From Paenirhizobium cremeum (GTDB taxonomy: Bacteria > Pseudomonadota > Alphaproteobacteria > Rhizobiales > Rhizobiaceae): 64,000 nt of DNA. The stretch's first letter is position 1, and each line of letters opens with the position of its first letter. Below the pieces are notes generated by a model, which searched no databases, was not told the origin of the DNA, and was given only the letters and a program-made list of their open reading frames with translations. The stretch is taken from assembly GCF_022884085.1 (NCBI RefSeq), contig NZ_JAGGCS010000008.1:62001-126000 (forward strand). Direction: 5' to 3'. This document shows positions 29,311 to 37,477 of the stretch, piece after piece. The position numbers and the translations under genes were made by a program.

Positions 29311-29388
29311 ATGTTGCGCGCGTCAACATTTTCGCCGAAGCAATGTTGACGTCGTCTACTTTAATCTATAAGTGGACGATGTCAACAT
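29311..29388. promoter_or_regulatory. Operator array and promoter of the RND operon
   Basis: Four half-sites are present: ATGTTG (29311-29316), CAACAT (29324-29329), ATGTTGAC (29343-29350) and GTCAACAT (29381-29388). The last two are the outer ends of arms ATGTTGACGTCGTC and GACGATGTCAACAT, which pair with one mismatch. Between them, TTGACG (29346-29351) and TATAAG (29367-29372) form a 15-base-spaced promoter for the efflux genes, so bound repressor would cover it. The first pair lies close to the TetR start and could serve autoregulation. Confidence 0.65.
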
Positions 29389-29473
29389 AACCATGGCCCT
29401 GAAAACCATCAGATTTGAAGTCTGCAGAATGACTGTCGGCTCTCTGAGGGTTGCAAACGGCATCGGAGAAAAA

Positions 29474-30538
29474 ATGAAACCCCTTCGAATTCTGGGAATT
29501 GGTCTCGCCTGCGCCTGTCTCGCGGCATGCGATGACACAACTGAGGCCGCACCGCCGCCGCAACAGGTGCGGGTCATCTCGGCGGCTTCGGCTCAATATC
29601 AGCCGATTGCGGAAATCACAGGTGAGGTAAAGGCGAGAATCCAGACCGAGCTCTCATTCCGTGTCAGTGGCAGGGTGATCGAGAGGCGGGTTGATGTGGG
29701 TGCGCATGTTCGCGCCGGCGAGGTTCTCGCACGCCTCAACGATACCGAGCAGCAAGCCGATGTCAGCGTGGCCAGAGCTGCTTTGGAGTCGGCGCGGGCG
29801 GTGGTCAAACAGAGGACGCTGGCATTCGAGCGAGCAAAGGGCCTCGTGCAGTTGCAGGTCATCTCTCAAGAAACCTTCGACGAAGCTCGAAAGGATCTGA
29901 CGAGTGCCCAGGCCTCCTTGGAGGCGGCTGCGGCCGGGCTTGCAACAGCCGAGGATGCACTGTCCTACACGGAATTGAAGGCTGAGGCCGACGGGATCGT
30001 CACGGCCCGCAGCCTGGAAGTGGGGCAGGTTGTCTCGGCGGCGCAGTCGGTGCTCACGCTCGCTCATGACGGCTCGAGAGATGTGGTGTTTGATGTCTTC
30101 GAGGCTTTCTTTCTGGGCGGCCCGCCATTGACGGATGTCGCGGTGGCCCCGGTTGGCGACCGTGCGCAAGAGGTGAAGGGGAAGATCCGCGAAGTCTCCC
30201 CGGTCATCGACACCAAAGCCGGCACAATCAGGATCAAGGTGGCGTTGCCGGAGGCCGCGCGGTGGCCTCTTGGCACGCCTGTGGTTGGCAAACTGCGCTC
30301 AGCACCGGCTGACGGGATCGTACTGCCCTACAGCGCGATGACTTCCGCCAGGGGGGAACCCGCCGTGTGGCTGGTCAACTCCGACAATAGCTCCGTATCG
30401 CTCCGCAAGGTTTCGGTCGCCCGCTATCGCAGGAGCGACTTCGTTGTGGCTAACGGCCTTTCTCCCAACGATCTGGTCGTGAGCGAAGGCGGAAAATTTC
30501 TCAGGGAAGGCCAGGCGGTCGCTTGGGAAGGTAAGTGA
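29474..30538 (+). CDS. RND efflux membrane-fusion lipoprotein 1
   Basis: A 354-residue HlyD/AcrA-type adaptor with a lipoprotein signal (lipobox LAAC, lipidated Cys19). The barrel-sandwich halves are near residues 45-80 and 160-185 around a coiled-coil hairpin (about 85-155). The segment FRVSGRVIERRVDVGAHVRAG is the first lipoyl-like half. The ATG at 29474, after CGGAGAAAAA, gives the lipoprotein signal directly; an upstream ATG at 29372 does not. It bridges the inner-membrane pump and an outer-membrane channel that is not encoded here. Confidence 0.9.
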   Translation: MKPLRILGIGLACACLAACDDTTEAAPPPQQVRVISAASAQYQPIAEITGEVKARIQTELSFRVSGRVIERRVDVGAHVRAGEVLARLNDTEQQADVSVARAALESARAVVKQRTLAFERAKGLVQLQVISQETFDEARKDLTSAQASLEAAAAGLATAEDALSYTELKAEADGIVTARSLEVGQVVSAAQSVLTLAHDGSRDVVFDVFEAFFLGGPPLTDVAVAPVGDRAQEVKGKIREVSPVIDTKAGTIRIKVALPEAARWPLGTPVVGKLRSAPADGIVLPYSAMTSARGEPAVWLVNSDNSSVSLRKVSVARYRRSDFVVANGLSPNDLVVSEGGKFLREGQAVAWEGK

Positions 30539-30539
30539 G

Positions 30540-31640
30540 ATGACGCTAAACCGCCTATACAGTTTTCTTCCTCTTCTGCTGTCGATTTCGCTCCTTGGTG
30601 GCTGCGATCAAAGCTCGGCCGCAGGCGAAGAGGCAGGTCCTCGTCCGGTAAAAACCATCACGGCGACAGCCGCGCGGGAGCAAGCGGGAAGCTTGCCCGG
30701 CGTTGTGCATGCCCGCGTGGAGACCGACCTCGCATTCCGCACACTCGGGCGAATCATATCGCGCAAAGTGGAGGTCGGCGACCTCGTGCACAAAGGCGAC
30801 CTTGTCGCCGAGATCGATCCGCTGACGCTCCAACTCGCCGTCAGGAGCGCGGAAGCCGATCTGCGGGAAGCTCAAGCACAACTCGATAATGCGGTCATGA
30901 CCGAACGGCGCAAGCGGACTCTCTCACACACGAGCGCCGCCAGCGTTGCCGATTACGATCTTGCAGAGCAGCAGCTGAAATCGGCCGAGGCAAACGTCGA
31001 GAAGGAACAGGCCAGTCTCGCCAAGGTGCAAGAGCAGCTCGCTTACGCGGAGCTGAAGGCAGAGTTCGACGGCGTTGTCACCGCCACGTTTGCGGAAATG
31101 GGACAGACGGTCGCGGCAGGTCAGCCGATCCTGAGACTGGCGCGTCCGGAAGAGCGCGACGTGGTTCTCGACCTGCCCGAGGCGCAATTGCGATCCACGC
31201 GCCTGAACGACAGGTTCGGCATCGCCCTCCAGCTCGACAGCAATCTGCGGGCGGATGGCATCGTACGCGAGATTGCGCCGCAGGCGGAACCCAATACCCG
31301 CACCCATCGGGTGAAGATTGCCATTGACGATGCCCCGGAGGTGTTCCGCCTGGGTGCCGTCGTGACCGCAACGCCGGTGGCCATAGAGGGAAGGCAAGCA
31401 ATCACCCTGCCGAGTTCCGCAATCATCGAAAAGGAGGGTGTCACGGACGTCCTGGTCGTGGACCGGTCGACGGCAACGGTCCGGCTGAGAGCCGTTCAAC
31501 TCGACAGCCAGACGGCCGATGGCCTTGTCGTCCGGGTCCGGTCCGGGCTGCGGGAAGGAGAAGAAATCGTGGTGGCCGGCGTCAATGAACTGGCCGATGG
31601 ACAAAAGGTGAAACTCGAAGAGGAGCCCGCCAGTGAGTAA
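30540..31640 (+). CDS. RND efflux membrane-fusion lipoprotein 2
   Basis: A 366-residue second adaptor, similar in layout to the first but clearly diverged: lipobox LGGC (Cys22), a first half FRTLGRIISRKVEVGDLVHKG, a coiled-coil hairpin, and a beta-barrel with ANTRTHRVKIA-like turns (seen as EPNTRTHRVKIA). It starts one base after the previous stop and overlaps the pump gene by 8 bases. Two adaptors for one pump may form a mixed hexamer. Confidence 0.9.
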   Translation: MTLNRLYSFLPLLLSISLLGGCDQSSAAGEEAGPRPVKTITATAAREQAGSLPGVVHARVETDLAFRTLGRIISRKVEVGDLVHKGDLVAEIDPLTLQLAVRSAEADLREAQAQLDNAVMTERRKRTLSHTSAASVADYDLAEQQLKSAEANVEKEQASLAKVQEQLAYAELKAEFDGVVTATFAEMGQTVAAGQPILRLARPEERDVVLDLPEAQLRSTRLNDRFGIALQLDSNLRADGIVREIAPQAEPNTRTHRVKIAIDDAPEVFRLGAVVTATPVAIEGRQAITLPSSAIIEKEGVTDVLVVDRSTATVRLRAVQLDSQTADGLVVRVRSGLREGEEIVVAGVNELADGQKVKLEEEPASE

Positions 31641-34600
31641 ATTCAATCTTTCAGACTGGGCGCTCGAGCATCGCTCTCTCGTCTGGTATTTCATGGTCAT
31701 CTTCCTGGTGGCGGGCGCCTATGCTTATCTGGCCCTTGGCCGCGAGGAGGACCCGTCCTTCACCATCAAGACGATGGTCATCCAGGCCCAGTGGCCCGGC
31801 GCTTCCGCCCAGGAGGTGACGCAGCAGGTAACCGATCGCATCGAAAGGAAGCTCCAGGAACTTGGCAATCTCGAACATACCCGCAGCATCACCACCGCTG
31901 GGCAAACCATTGTCTTCGTCGATCTGCTGCCGAGGACGAATGCCCAGGATGTGAAACCGACATGGAGTCGGGTGCGCAACCTGATCGACGATATCAAGCA
32001 CGAGTTCCCGCAGGGCGTCATCGGTCCTTTCTTCGATGATGCGTTCGGAGACGTCTACGGCAATATCTTTGCCTTCACCGCCAACGGGTTGAGCTTCAGG
32101 GAACTGCGCGACTTCGCGGAGGATGCCAGAACAGAGATCCTCAATATCCCCGATGTGGGCAAGGTCGACATCGTTGGTGCCCAGGACGAGGTTATCTATC
32201 TCGAATTTTCGACGCGCAAGATGGCTGCCCTCGGTCTTGACCGTGCGGACGTCATCTCCACGCTGCAGGCCCAGAATGCCGTCACCCAGTCGGGGTTTGT
32301 CCAGACGGGGCCGGAACGAATCGCGCTGCGTGTTGGAGGGCGGTTTATCTCCGAGGATACGCTGCGCAACATCAACCTCAGGGTAAACGACCGGTTCTTC
32401 CCGCTGACGGATATCGCCACCATCACGCGCGGATACGTCGATCCGCCGGCATCGCTCTTCCGCTTCAACGGAAGGCCGGCGATCGGGCTGGCGATCGGCA
32501 TGAAGACCGGCGGCAATGTGCTGGATTTCGGTGAAGCTCTCGAAAAGACGATGGTCGGGATCGTTCAGAAGATGCCGGTCGGAGTTACGGTCGAAAAGGT
32601 ATCCGACCAGCCGAAAGTTGTCGAAGAAGCTGTAGGCGGCTTCACGAAGGCCCTGTTCGAGGCCGTCGCCATTGTGCTCGCGATCAGTTTCGTCAGCCTT
32701 GGCTTCAGGGCAGGGCTGGTCGTCTCGATCGCCATTCCGCTGGTGCTTGCCATCACCTTCGTGGTCATGCTCGATGCGGGCATTTCGCTGCAACGCATCT
32801 CGCTCGGGGCGCTCATCATCGCGCTCGGCCTTCTGGTCGACGATGCCATGATTGCGGTTGAGATGATGGTGGCGCGGCTGGAGATGGGCGACAGTCTGAG
32901 GAAGGCCGCCACCTATGTTTACACATCGACCGCATTCCCAATGCTGACGGGAACTCTTGTGACCGTTGCAGGCTTCATTCCGGTCGCGTTCAACAAAAGC
33001 AATGCGGGCGAATTTACCTTCACTCTCTTCGTCGTCATCGCCGTATCGCTCGTCGTTTCCTGGGTCGTTGCGGTGGTTTTCACGCCGCTGATCGGTGTGA
33101 CGATCCTGCCGAAGTCGATGAAGAAGCATGCCGAACACAAGAGCTTTTCCGCGAAGGTGTTTTCGAGCCTGCTGCATTTCTGCCTGCGGTGGCGCTGGAT
33201 GACGATCGCCGCGACCACCCTTCTTTTCGCGGCATCCTTCGCCGGCCTGTCGATGGTGCAGCAGCAGTTTTTTCCGAGTTCGGACCGGCCGGAACTGATC
33301 GTCGACTGGAATCTGCCGCAAAACAGCTCGATTGCCGAGACGAGCCGCCAGATTGGACAGTTTGAGCGAGAGATGCTGGCAGGTAACGCTGCGATCGACC
33401 ATTGGTCGACATATGTGGGGCGAGGCGCGCCGCGCTTCATTCTTTCCTTTGACGTGCAGCCGGCTGACGCTGCTTTCGGCCAGACTGTCATCGTCACAAA
33501 GGGGCTCGCCGAACGGGACAGGCTGAAGGAAGAAGTGGAAGCTTATCTCCAGAAGACGTTTCCCGGGACCGATGCGTATGTGAAGCTGCTGGAAGTGGGG
33601 CCGCCCGTCGGCAAGCCGATTCAGTATCGTGTATCCGGCGAGGATCTCCAGACGGTGCGCGAACTCGCGCAGAAGCTGGCATCCGTTATCGGCACCTATC
33701 CGTCGCTAAAGAATCTCGCATTCGATTGGAACGAACCGGCGCGCGTCGTGAAAATCGACGTCTTGCAGGACAAGGCGCGACAGCTCGGCGTGTCCTCCCA
33801 GGATATCGCGATGGCGCTCAACACCGTTGTACAGGGCAATGCGATCACCCAGGTGCGCGACGACATCTATCTGGTGGATGTGGTGGGCCGGGCTTCGGAA
33901 AAGGAACGCCGGTCGATCGACACCCTGCTCGATCTGCAACTGCAGGGCAGTGGCGGCCAGTCCGTCCCGCTCTCCTCGGTGGCCACCTTCCGCTATGAAC
34001 TCGAGCAACCCACGATCTGGAGGCGTGACAGGATCCCCACCATTACGCTTAAGGCGGGCATCCGGGACGCGACGCAGCCGGCCACCGTTGTGAAGGATCT
34101 CGCCGAGAAGGTTGCCGCCTTTGAAAAGGCGCTGCCGCCCGGATATTCCCTCAAGATTGGCGGCGCGGTCGAAGAAAGCGCCAAGTCGCAGGGGCCTATT
34201 GCACAGGTGGCGCCCGCCATGTTCCTCATCATGGCGACCCTGCTGATGATCCAGCTTCAGAGCTTCCATCGCCTGTTCCTGGTCTTCTCGGTTGCTCCGC
34301 TTGCGCTTATCGGCGTTGTCGCAGCTCTGCTCGTCAGCCATACCCCGCTGGGCTTTGTCGCGCTCCTCGGCGTGCTGGCTCTTGTTGGTATTCTCATCCG
34401 CAACTCGGTCATCCTGATCGTACAGATCGAGGAACTGCGAAAGGAGGGAATGTCGCCATGGAAAGCCGTTGTCGAAGCGACGGAACATCGAATGAGGCCG
34501 ATCATGCTTACCGCCGCGGCCGCGACGCTTGCGCTGATCCCGATCTCGCACGAGATCTTCTGGGGACCCATGGCCTACGCCATGATGGGGGGTATCGTCG

Positions 34601-34683
34601 TGGGCACGGCGCTCACGCTTCTTTTCCTGCCGGCGCTCTACGTTGCCTGGTTCCGTATTCCACGTGAGGTCGAGACATATTGA
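31633..34683 (+). CDS. RND-family multidrug efflux transporter
   Basis: A 1016-residue inner-membrane pump of the AcrB/HAE superfamily: twelve helices with two large periplasmic loops (about 40-330 and 550-860). The proton-relay pair is D403-D404 in LLVDDAMIAVEMM. It begins with GTG inside the end of the second adaptor gene. The substrate range cannot be read from sequence, and no outer-membrane factor is linked, so a TolC-like channel elsewhere is required. It is co-transcribed with the adaptors and followed by a hydrolase lipoprotein gene. Confidence 0.95.
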   Translation: MSKFNLSDWALEHRSLVWYFMVIFLVAGAYAYLALGREEDPSFTIKTMVIQAQWPGASAQEVTQQVTDRIERKLQELGNLEHTRSITTAGQTIVFVDLLPRTNAQDVKPTWSRVRNLIDDIKHEFPQGVIGPFFDDAFGDVYGNIFAFTANGLSFRELRDFAEDARTEILNIPDVGKVDIVGAQDEVIYLEFSTRKMAALGLDRADVISTLQAQNAVTQSGFVQTGPERIALRVGGRFISEDTLRNINLRVNDRFFPLTDIATITRGYVDPPASLFRFNGRPAIGLAIGMKTGGNVLDFGEALEKTMVGIVQKMPVGVTVEKVSDQPKVVEEAVGGFTKALFEAVAIVLAISFVSLGFRAGLVVSIAIPLVLAITFVVMLDAGISLQRISLGALIIALGLLVDDAMIAVEMMVARLEMGDSLRKAATYVYTSTAFPMLTGTLVTVAGFIPVAFNKSNAGEFTFTLFVVIAVSLVVSWVVAVVFTPLIGVTILPKSMKKHAEHKSFSAKVFSSLLHFCLRWRWMTIAATTLLFAASFAGLSMVQQQFFPSSDRPELIVDWNLPQNSSIAETSRQIGQFEREMLAGNAAIDHWSTYVGRGAPRFILSFDVQPADAAFGQTVIVTKGLAERDRLKEEVEAYLQKTFPGTDAYVKLLEVGPPVGKPIQYRVSGEDLQTVRELAQKLASVIGTYPSLKNLAFDWNEPARVVKIDVLQDKARQLGVSSQDIAMALNTVVQGNAITQVRDDIYLVDVVGRASEKERRSIDTLLDLQLQGSGGQSVPLSSVATFRYELEQPTIWRRDRIPTITLKAGIRDATQPATVVKDLAEKVAAFEKALPPGYSLKIGGAVEESAKSQGPIAQVAPAMFLIMATLLMIQLQSFHRLFLVFSVAPLALIGVVAALLVSHTPLGFVALLGVLALVGILIRNSVILIVQIEELRKEGMSPWKAVVEATEHRMRPIMLTAAAATLALIPISHEIFWGPMAYAMMGGIVVGTALTLLFLPALYVAWFRIPREVETY

Positions 34684-34742
34684 TGGCCGTAACCAGACCC
34701 TTTGTCCCCGGGCGGTTCGCCCGGGGATTGCAGGCATGTTCG

Positions 34743-35960
34743 ATGTATCGGAAAGCTTCGCGAAGAGCGGTCGCTCTCCTGCTTGTGACATGCCTCGTCG
34801 CGCCAGGCTGTGCAAACCGGGTGCAGGATGTATTTCAACCGCTTGCTTCGGCACCCAGCGACACGAGCAGGATCTCCATGTTGGTTGCGACGACACGCAA
34901 ATCGTCGAAAAACCCGGGCCAACTCTATTCGGGAGACCGAGGCACCGCGATTTCGCTCAACAGCGTCACGGTGTCGATACCGCCGGATAAGAACCGAAAG
35001 ATCGGGGAGGTCCAATGGCCGTCGCGCCTGCCGCCGAACCCGGAAAGGGAATTTGCGGTGCTGGACGTGGTCAAGGCCGAATCCGAGCGCCAGATACTGG
35101 AATGGTTCCGCCAGCATCGGAACTCCAAGCGTCAGGTGCTTATCTTCGTCCACGGCTTCAACAATAGCTATAGCGACGCCGTCTTCCGCTTTGCCCAGGT
35201 CGTGCATGATTCCGGAACCGATGCAGTGCCTACTCTCTTTACCTGGCCGTCGCGGGGCCGGGTTTTCGACTATCTCTATGACAAGGAAAGCGCCAACTAT
35301 TCACGTCGGGCGCTGGAGGATCTGATTATCCAGGCAGCGAAAAGCCCGGATGTCGAAGACGTTACCATCCTTGCCCACTCGATGGGAGGCTGGCTGGCGG
35401 CGGAAGCGCTGCGCGGCGTTGCCATGCGTGAAAAATCGATCCCGGCCAAGGTCAAGAACGTCATTCTGGCATCGCCGGATATCGACATCGACGTATTTCG
35501 TCGCCAGTTCATCGAGATGGGGCCGAAGCGGCCGCATTTCGCAATCCTCACTTCGACGCGAGACAAGGCCCTCGAGATTTCGGGATGGCTGTCTGGTGGC
35601 ATCGACCGTGTGGGCGGTTCTGATCTCAGGCCCTACGCCCCGATCCTGGAAGAACTTGGCGTGACGGTCATCGATACGAGTTCCATCGCGGCGAGCGATC
35701 CGTTGGGCCATAATGCCTTTGCCGACAGCCCCGAGGTCGTACGCCTGCTGGGGCGGCGGTTGGCAGGGCAATCCCTGGAGGGAAGCGAGGTAACGTTCGC
35801 CGATCAGGTTGGTGTCGCTGCCGCCAATTTCGCCGGCTCGGCGGCGCGCGTGGCCGTCGCGGCTCCTGTCTCGATCATCAGCGGCGAAGCTCGCGAAGTG
35901 TTGAAACGCGAGTTGACGCCGTCGACCGACCGGATGGTGGACGGGCAGATCGCTTACTAG
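34743..35960 (+). CDS. Alpha/beta-hydrolase lipoprotein (DUF900 family)
   Basis: A 405-residue putative esterase-type protein. It has an apparent lipoprotein signal (MYRKASRRAVALLLVTCLVA, then PGC) and the hydrolase core FVHGFNNSYSDA (oxyanion region), AHSMGGWLAAEAL (nucleophile serine) and a late DPLGHNAF histidine. I prefer the ATG at 34743 because it starts the signal peptide; an ATG at 34683 overlapping the pump stop is possible and would add 20 residues. DUF900 proteins are uncharacterised alpha/beta hydrolases. Its co-transcription with the efflux pump suggests processing of a pump substrate or envelope maintenance. Confidence 0.85.
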   Translation: MYRKASRRAVALLLVTCLVAPGCANRVQDVFQPLASAPSDTSRISMLVATTRKSSKNPGQLYSGDRGTAISLNSVTVSIPPDKNRKIGEVQWPSRLPPNPEREFAVLDVVKAESERQILEWFRQHRNSKRQVLIFVHGFNNSYSDAVFRFAQVVHDSGTDAVPTLFTWPSRGRVFDYLYDKESANYSRRALEDLIIQAAKSPDVEDVTILAHSMGGWLAAEALRGVAMREKSIPAKVKNVILASPDIDIDVFRRQFIEMGPKRPHFAILTSTRDKALEISGWLSGGIDRVGGSDLRPYAPILEELGVTVIDTSSIAASDPLGHNAFADSPEVVRLLGRRLAGQSLEGSEVTFADQVGVAAANFAGSAARVAVAAPVSIISGEAREVLKRELTPSTDRMVDGQIAY

Positions 35961-36021
35961 GTGTTGAGGCCTCGCATTGGAGGGATTGGATCGGGCCTGA
36001 AACGGTCGCGCTTCTGTCCGG

Positions 36022-36906
36022 TCACTTCGAATTCGGCCGGACCATGCCCCGCAACTCGATAAGGCGCTCCAGCGATTGCAGCGTCTCGTCCGGCTGCACG
36101 GCGGAATAGGCGACGTGCAGCAGTTCCGCTGCGATCAGCGACGGAGCATGGAGGGCAATGCGTTCCGACTTTGCCCGAGGAAGGATCACGGCCTCGCGCG
36201 CGTGGTCCCGCAAAGGGCTGTCCTGCTTGCCGAGGAACATCACGATGGGAATGCGGAGCCGCTCTGCTTCTGCGATTGCGGCCATGGCTTCACGATGCGC
36301 CCGCCCGTGCAGCATCATGATCAACAATTGTCCCTCACGCATCACCATAAGCTGCTCTGCGAGCGCAATGCCCGTGGCGTTCAACACATGGCTTCGCAGT
36401 CCGGATCGGGAAAACAGGCGTGCGGCGTATTCTGCGATCAGGCCCGAGGCGCCGATCCCGAAGAAGCAGATTTCCTGCGCCTCGACGAGGAGGCGTACCA
36501 TCCCGGCAATCGCCTTCCGGTTTTCGGCGGATGCCAACGCTTCCATCGTTTGCGCGTTGGTTTGGAGCACAAAATCGATTGCCTGGTCCGACTGTCCATC
36601 CACGTCCCGTAAGGTAGCGGCCATCTTTTCGATCGGGCTGTCGGTCTCGCCGAGCCAGGCTTCCAGGACATCCTTCAGCTCGCGCAATCCGCTGTAGCCG
36701 AGGGACTGGATTGCACGAATGACGGTGGCGTCCGAGGCACCGGTTTCAAATCCGATTTCAAGCGCGGAAAGTCCGAGCACACGGTGCCGATGGGCATCGA
36801 TGAATTCGGCCACTCTCAGTAGGCTTGGCGACAGGCGACCACGGCGCTTCGCCAGCTGTTCGGCAAACCGGTCCTTGACGCGTGGGGAACTGTTGATATC
36901 GGACAT
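36022..36906 (-). CDS. RpiR/MurR-family transcriptional regulator
   Basis: A 294-residue protein with an N-terminal RpiR helix-turn-helix (about 15-90: GLSALEIGFETGASDATVIRAI) and a SIS sugar-phosphate-binding domain (about 125-255: ICFFGIGASGLIAEYAARL). The ATG at 36906 follows AAGGAAGC. Such regulators sense phosphosugars. Neither neighbour is an obvious sugar gene: the divergent gene is a siderophore receptor 570 bases away, so its target may lie elsewhere. Confidence 0.88.
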   Translation of the reverse strand: MSDINSSPRVKDRFAEQLAKRRGRLSPSLLRVAEFIDAHRHRVLGLSALEIGFETGASDATVIRAIQSLGYSGLRELKDVLEAWLGETDSPIEKMAATLRDVDGQSDQAIDFVLQTNAQTMEALASAENRKAIAGMVRLLVEAQEICFFGIGASGLIAEYAARLFSRSGLRSHVLNATGIALAEQLMVMREGQLLIMMLHGRAHREAMAAIAEAERLRIPIVMFLGKQDSPLRDHAREAVILPRAKSERIALHAPSLIAAELLHVAYSAVQPDETLQSLERLIELRGMVRPNSK

Positions 36907-37477
36907 GAAGCTTCCTTGGGGAGCACGCCTCATCCCTAACGGACGACGTATTCAATCACAATAGCAGCTTTGTAGGGCTGGGCTCCGTTGGCCGTTGGCC
37001 GTTCTTGCCATTGTTGTCATGTTGAAACGCGCAGCGCAGGAATTCGAATCGCTCCTCCGGCCCGTGCTTTTCAGCGATCTCTTGCTTCCCTTGGGCCCAG
37101 AGGTCGAGAATCTACAGGAATGTAGTAGTCGACCATTTAGGGGCGCATTTTTCCAGAACGGCGAGAGACCATGCGGATTGCGATAGCGCCCGGCCGAGCA
37201 GCAGGGGTCTTGTGCCCGATGGTTCTGGAGTGGGCGGAGTCAGGTGCGCCCGATAGAGCGTTGTGATAAAACATTGTTTTTTCCTGTGAATTTCATGTGC
37301 CCCGGTTTTCGTCTATGGCCTGGCTGCATAATGTCAATGCCGACCGTGCCATTGGCAGAAAGGCTAGACGGCTCGGCAATGTCGCTTGCTCATGACAATG
37401 CATGCGAGGTAAAACTTGACTACTACATTCCACTATTCGAGAACCGCGCAATCTTTTCCGATATCGCTCGAAGTGGC
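36907..37477. other. Long control/relic region before the TonB-receptor gene
   Basis: About 570 bases without a recognisable gene. It contains a 14-base inverted repeat: GGAATGTAGTAGTC (37117-37130) and GACTACTACATTCC (37418-37431), 287 bases apart. The right copy overlaps CTTGAC, a possible -35 for the receptor gene, but no fitting -10 was found. No full transposase or RNA gene is visible. Confidence 0.45.

Noticed and set aside
31651-33402. 583-codon open frame antisense to the RND pump gene
   Set aside because: The RND protein on the plus strand is full length with conserved residues; the antisense frame is charge-rich and featureless.
37000-37190. Possible transposase relic before the TonB-receptor gene
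   Set aside because: I read the frames on both strands and found no transposase motif; only the 14-base inverted repeat could be supported.
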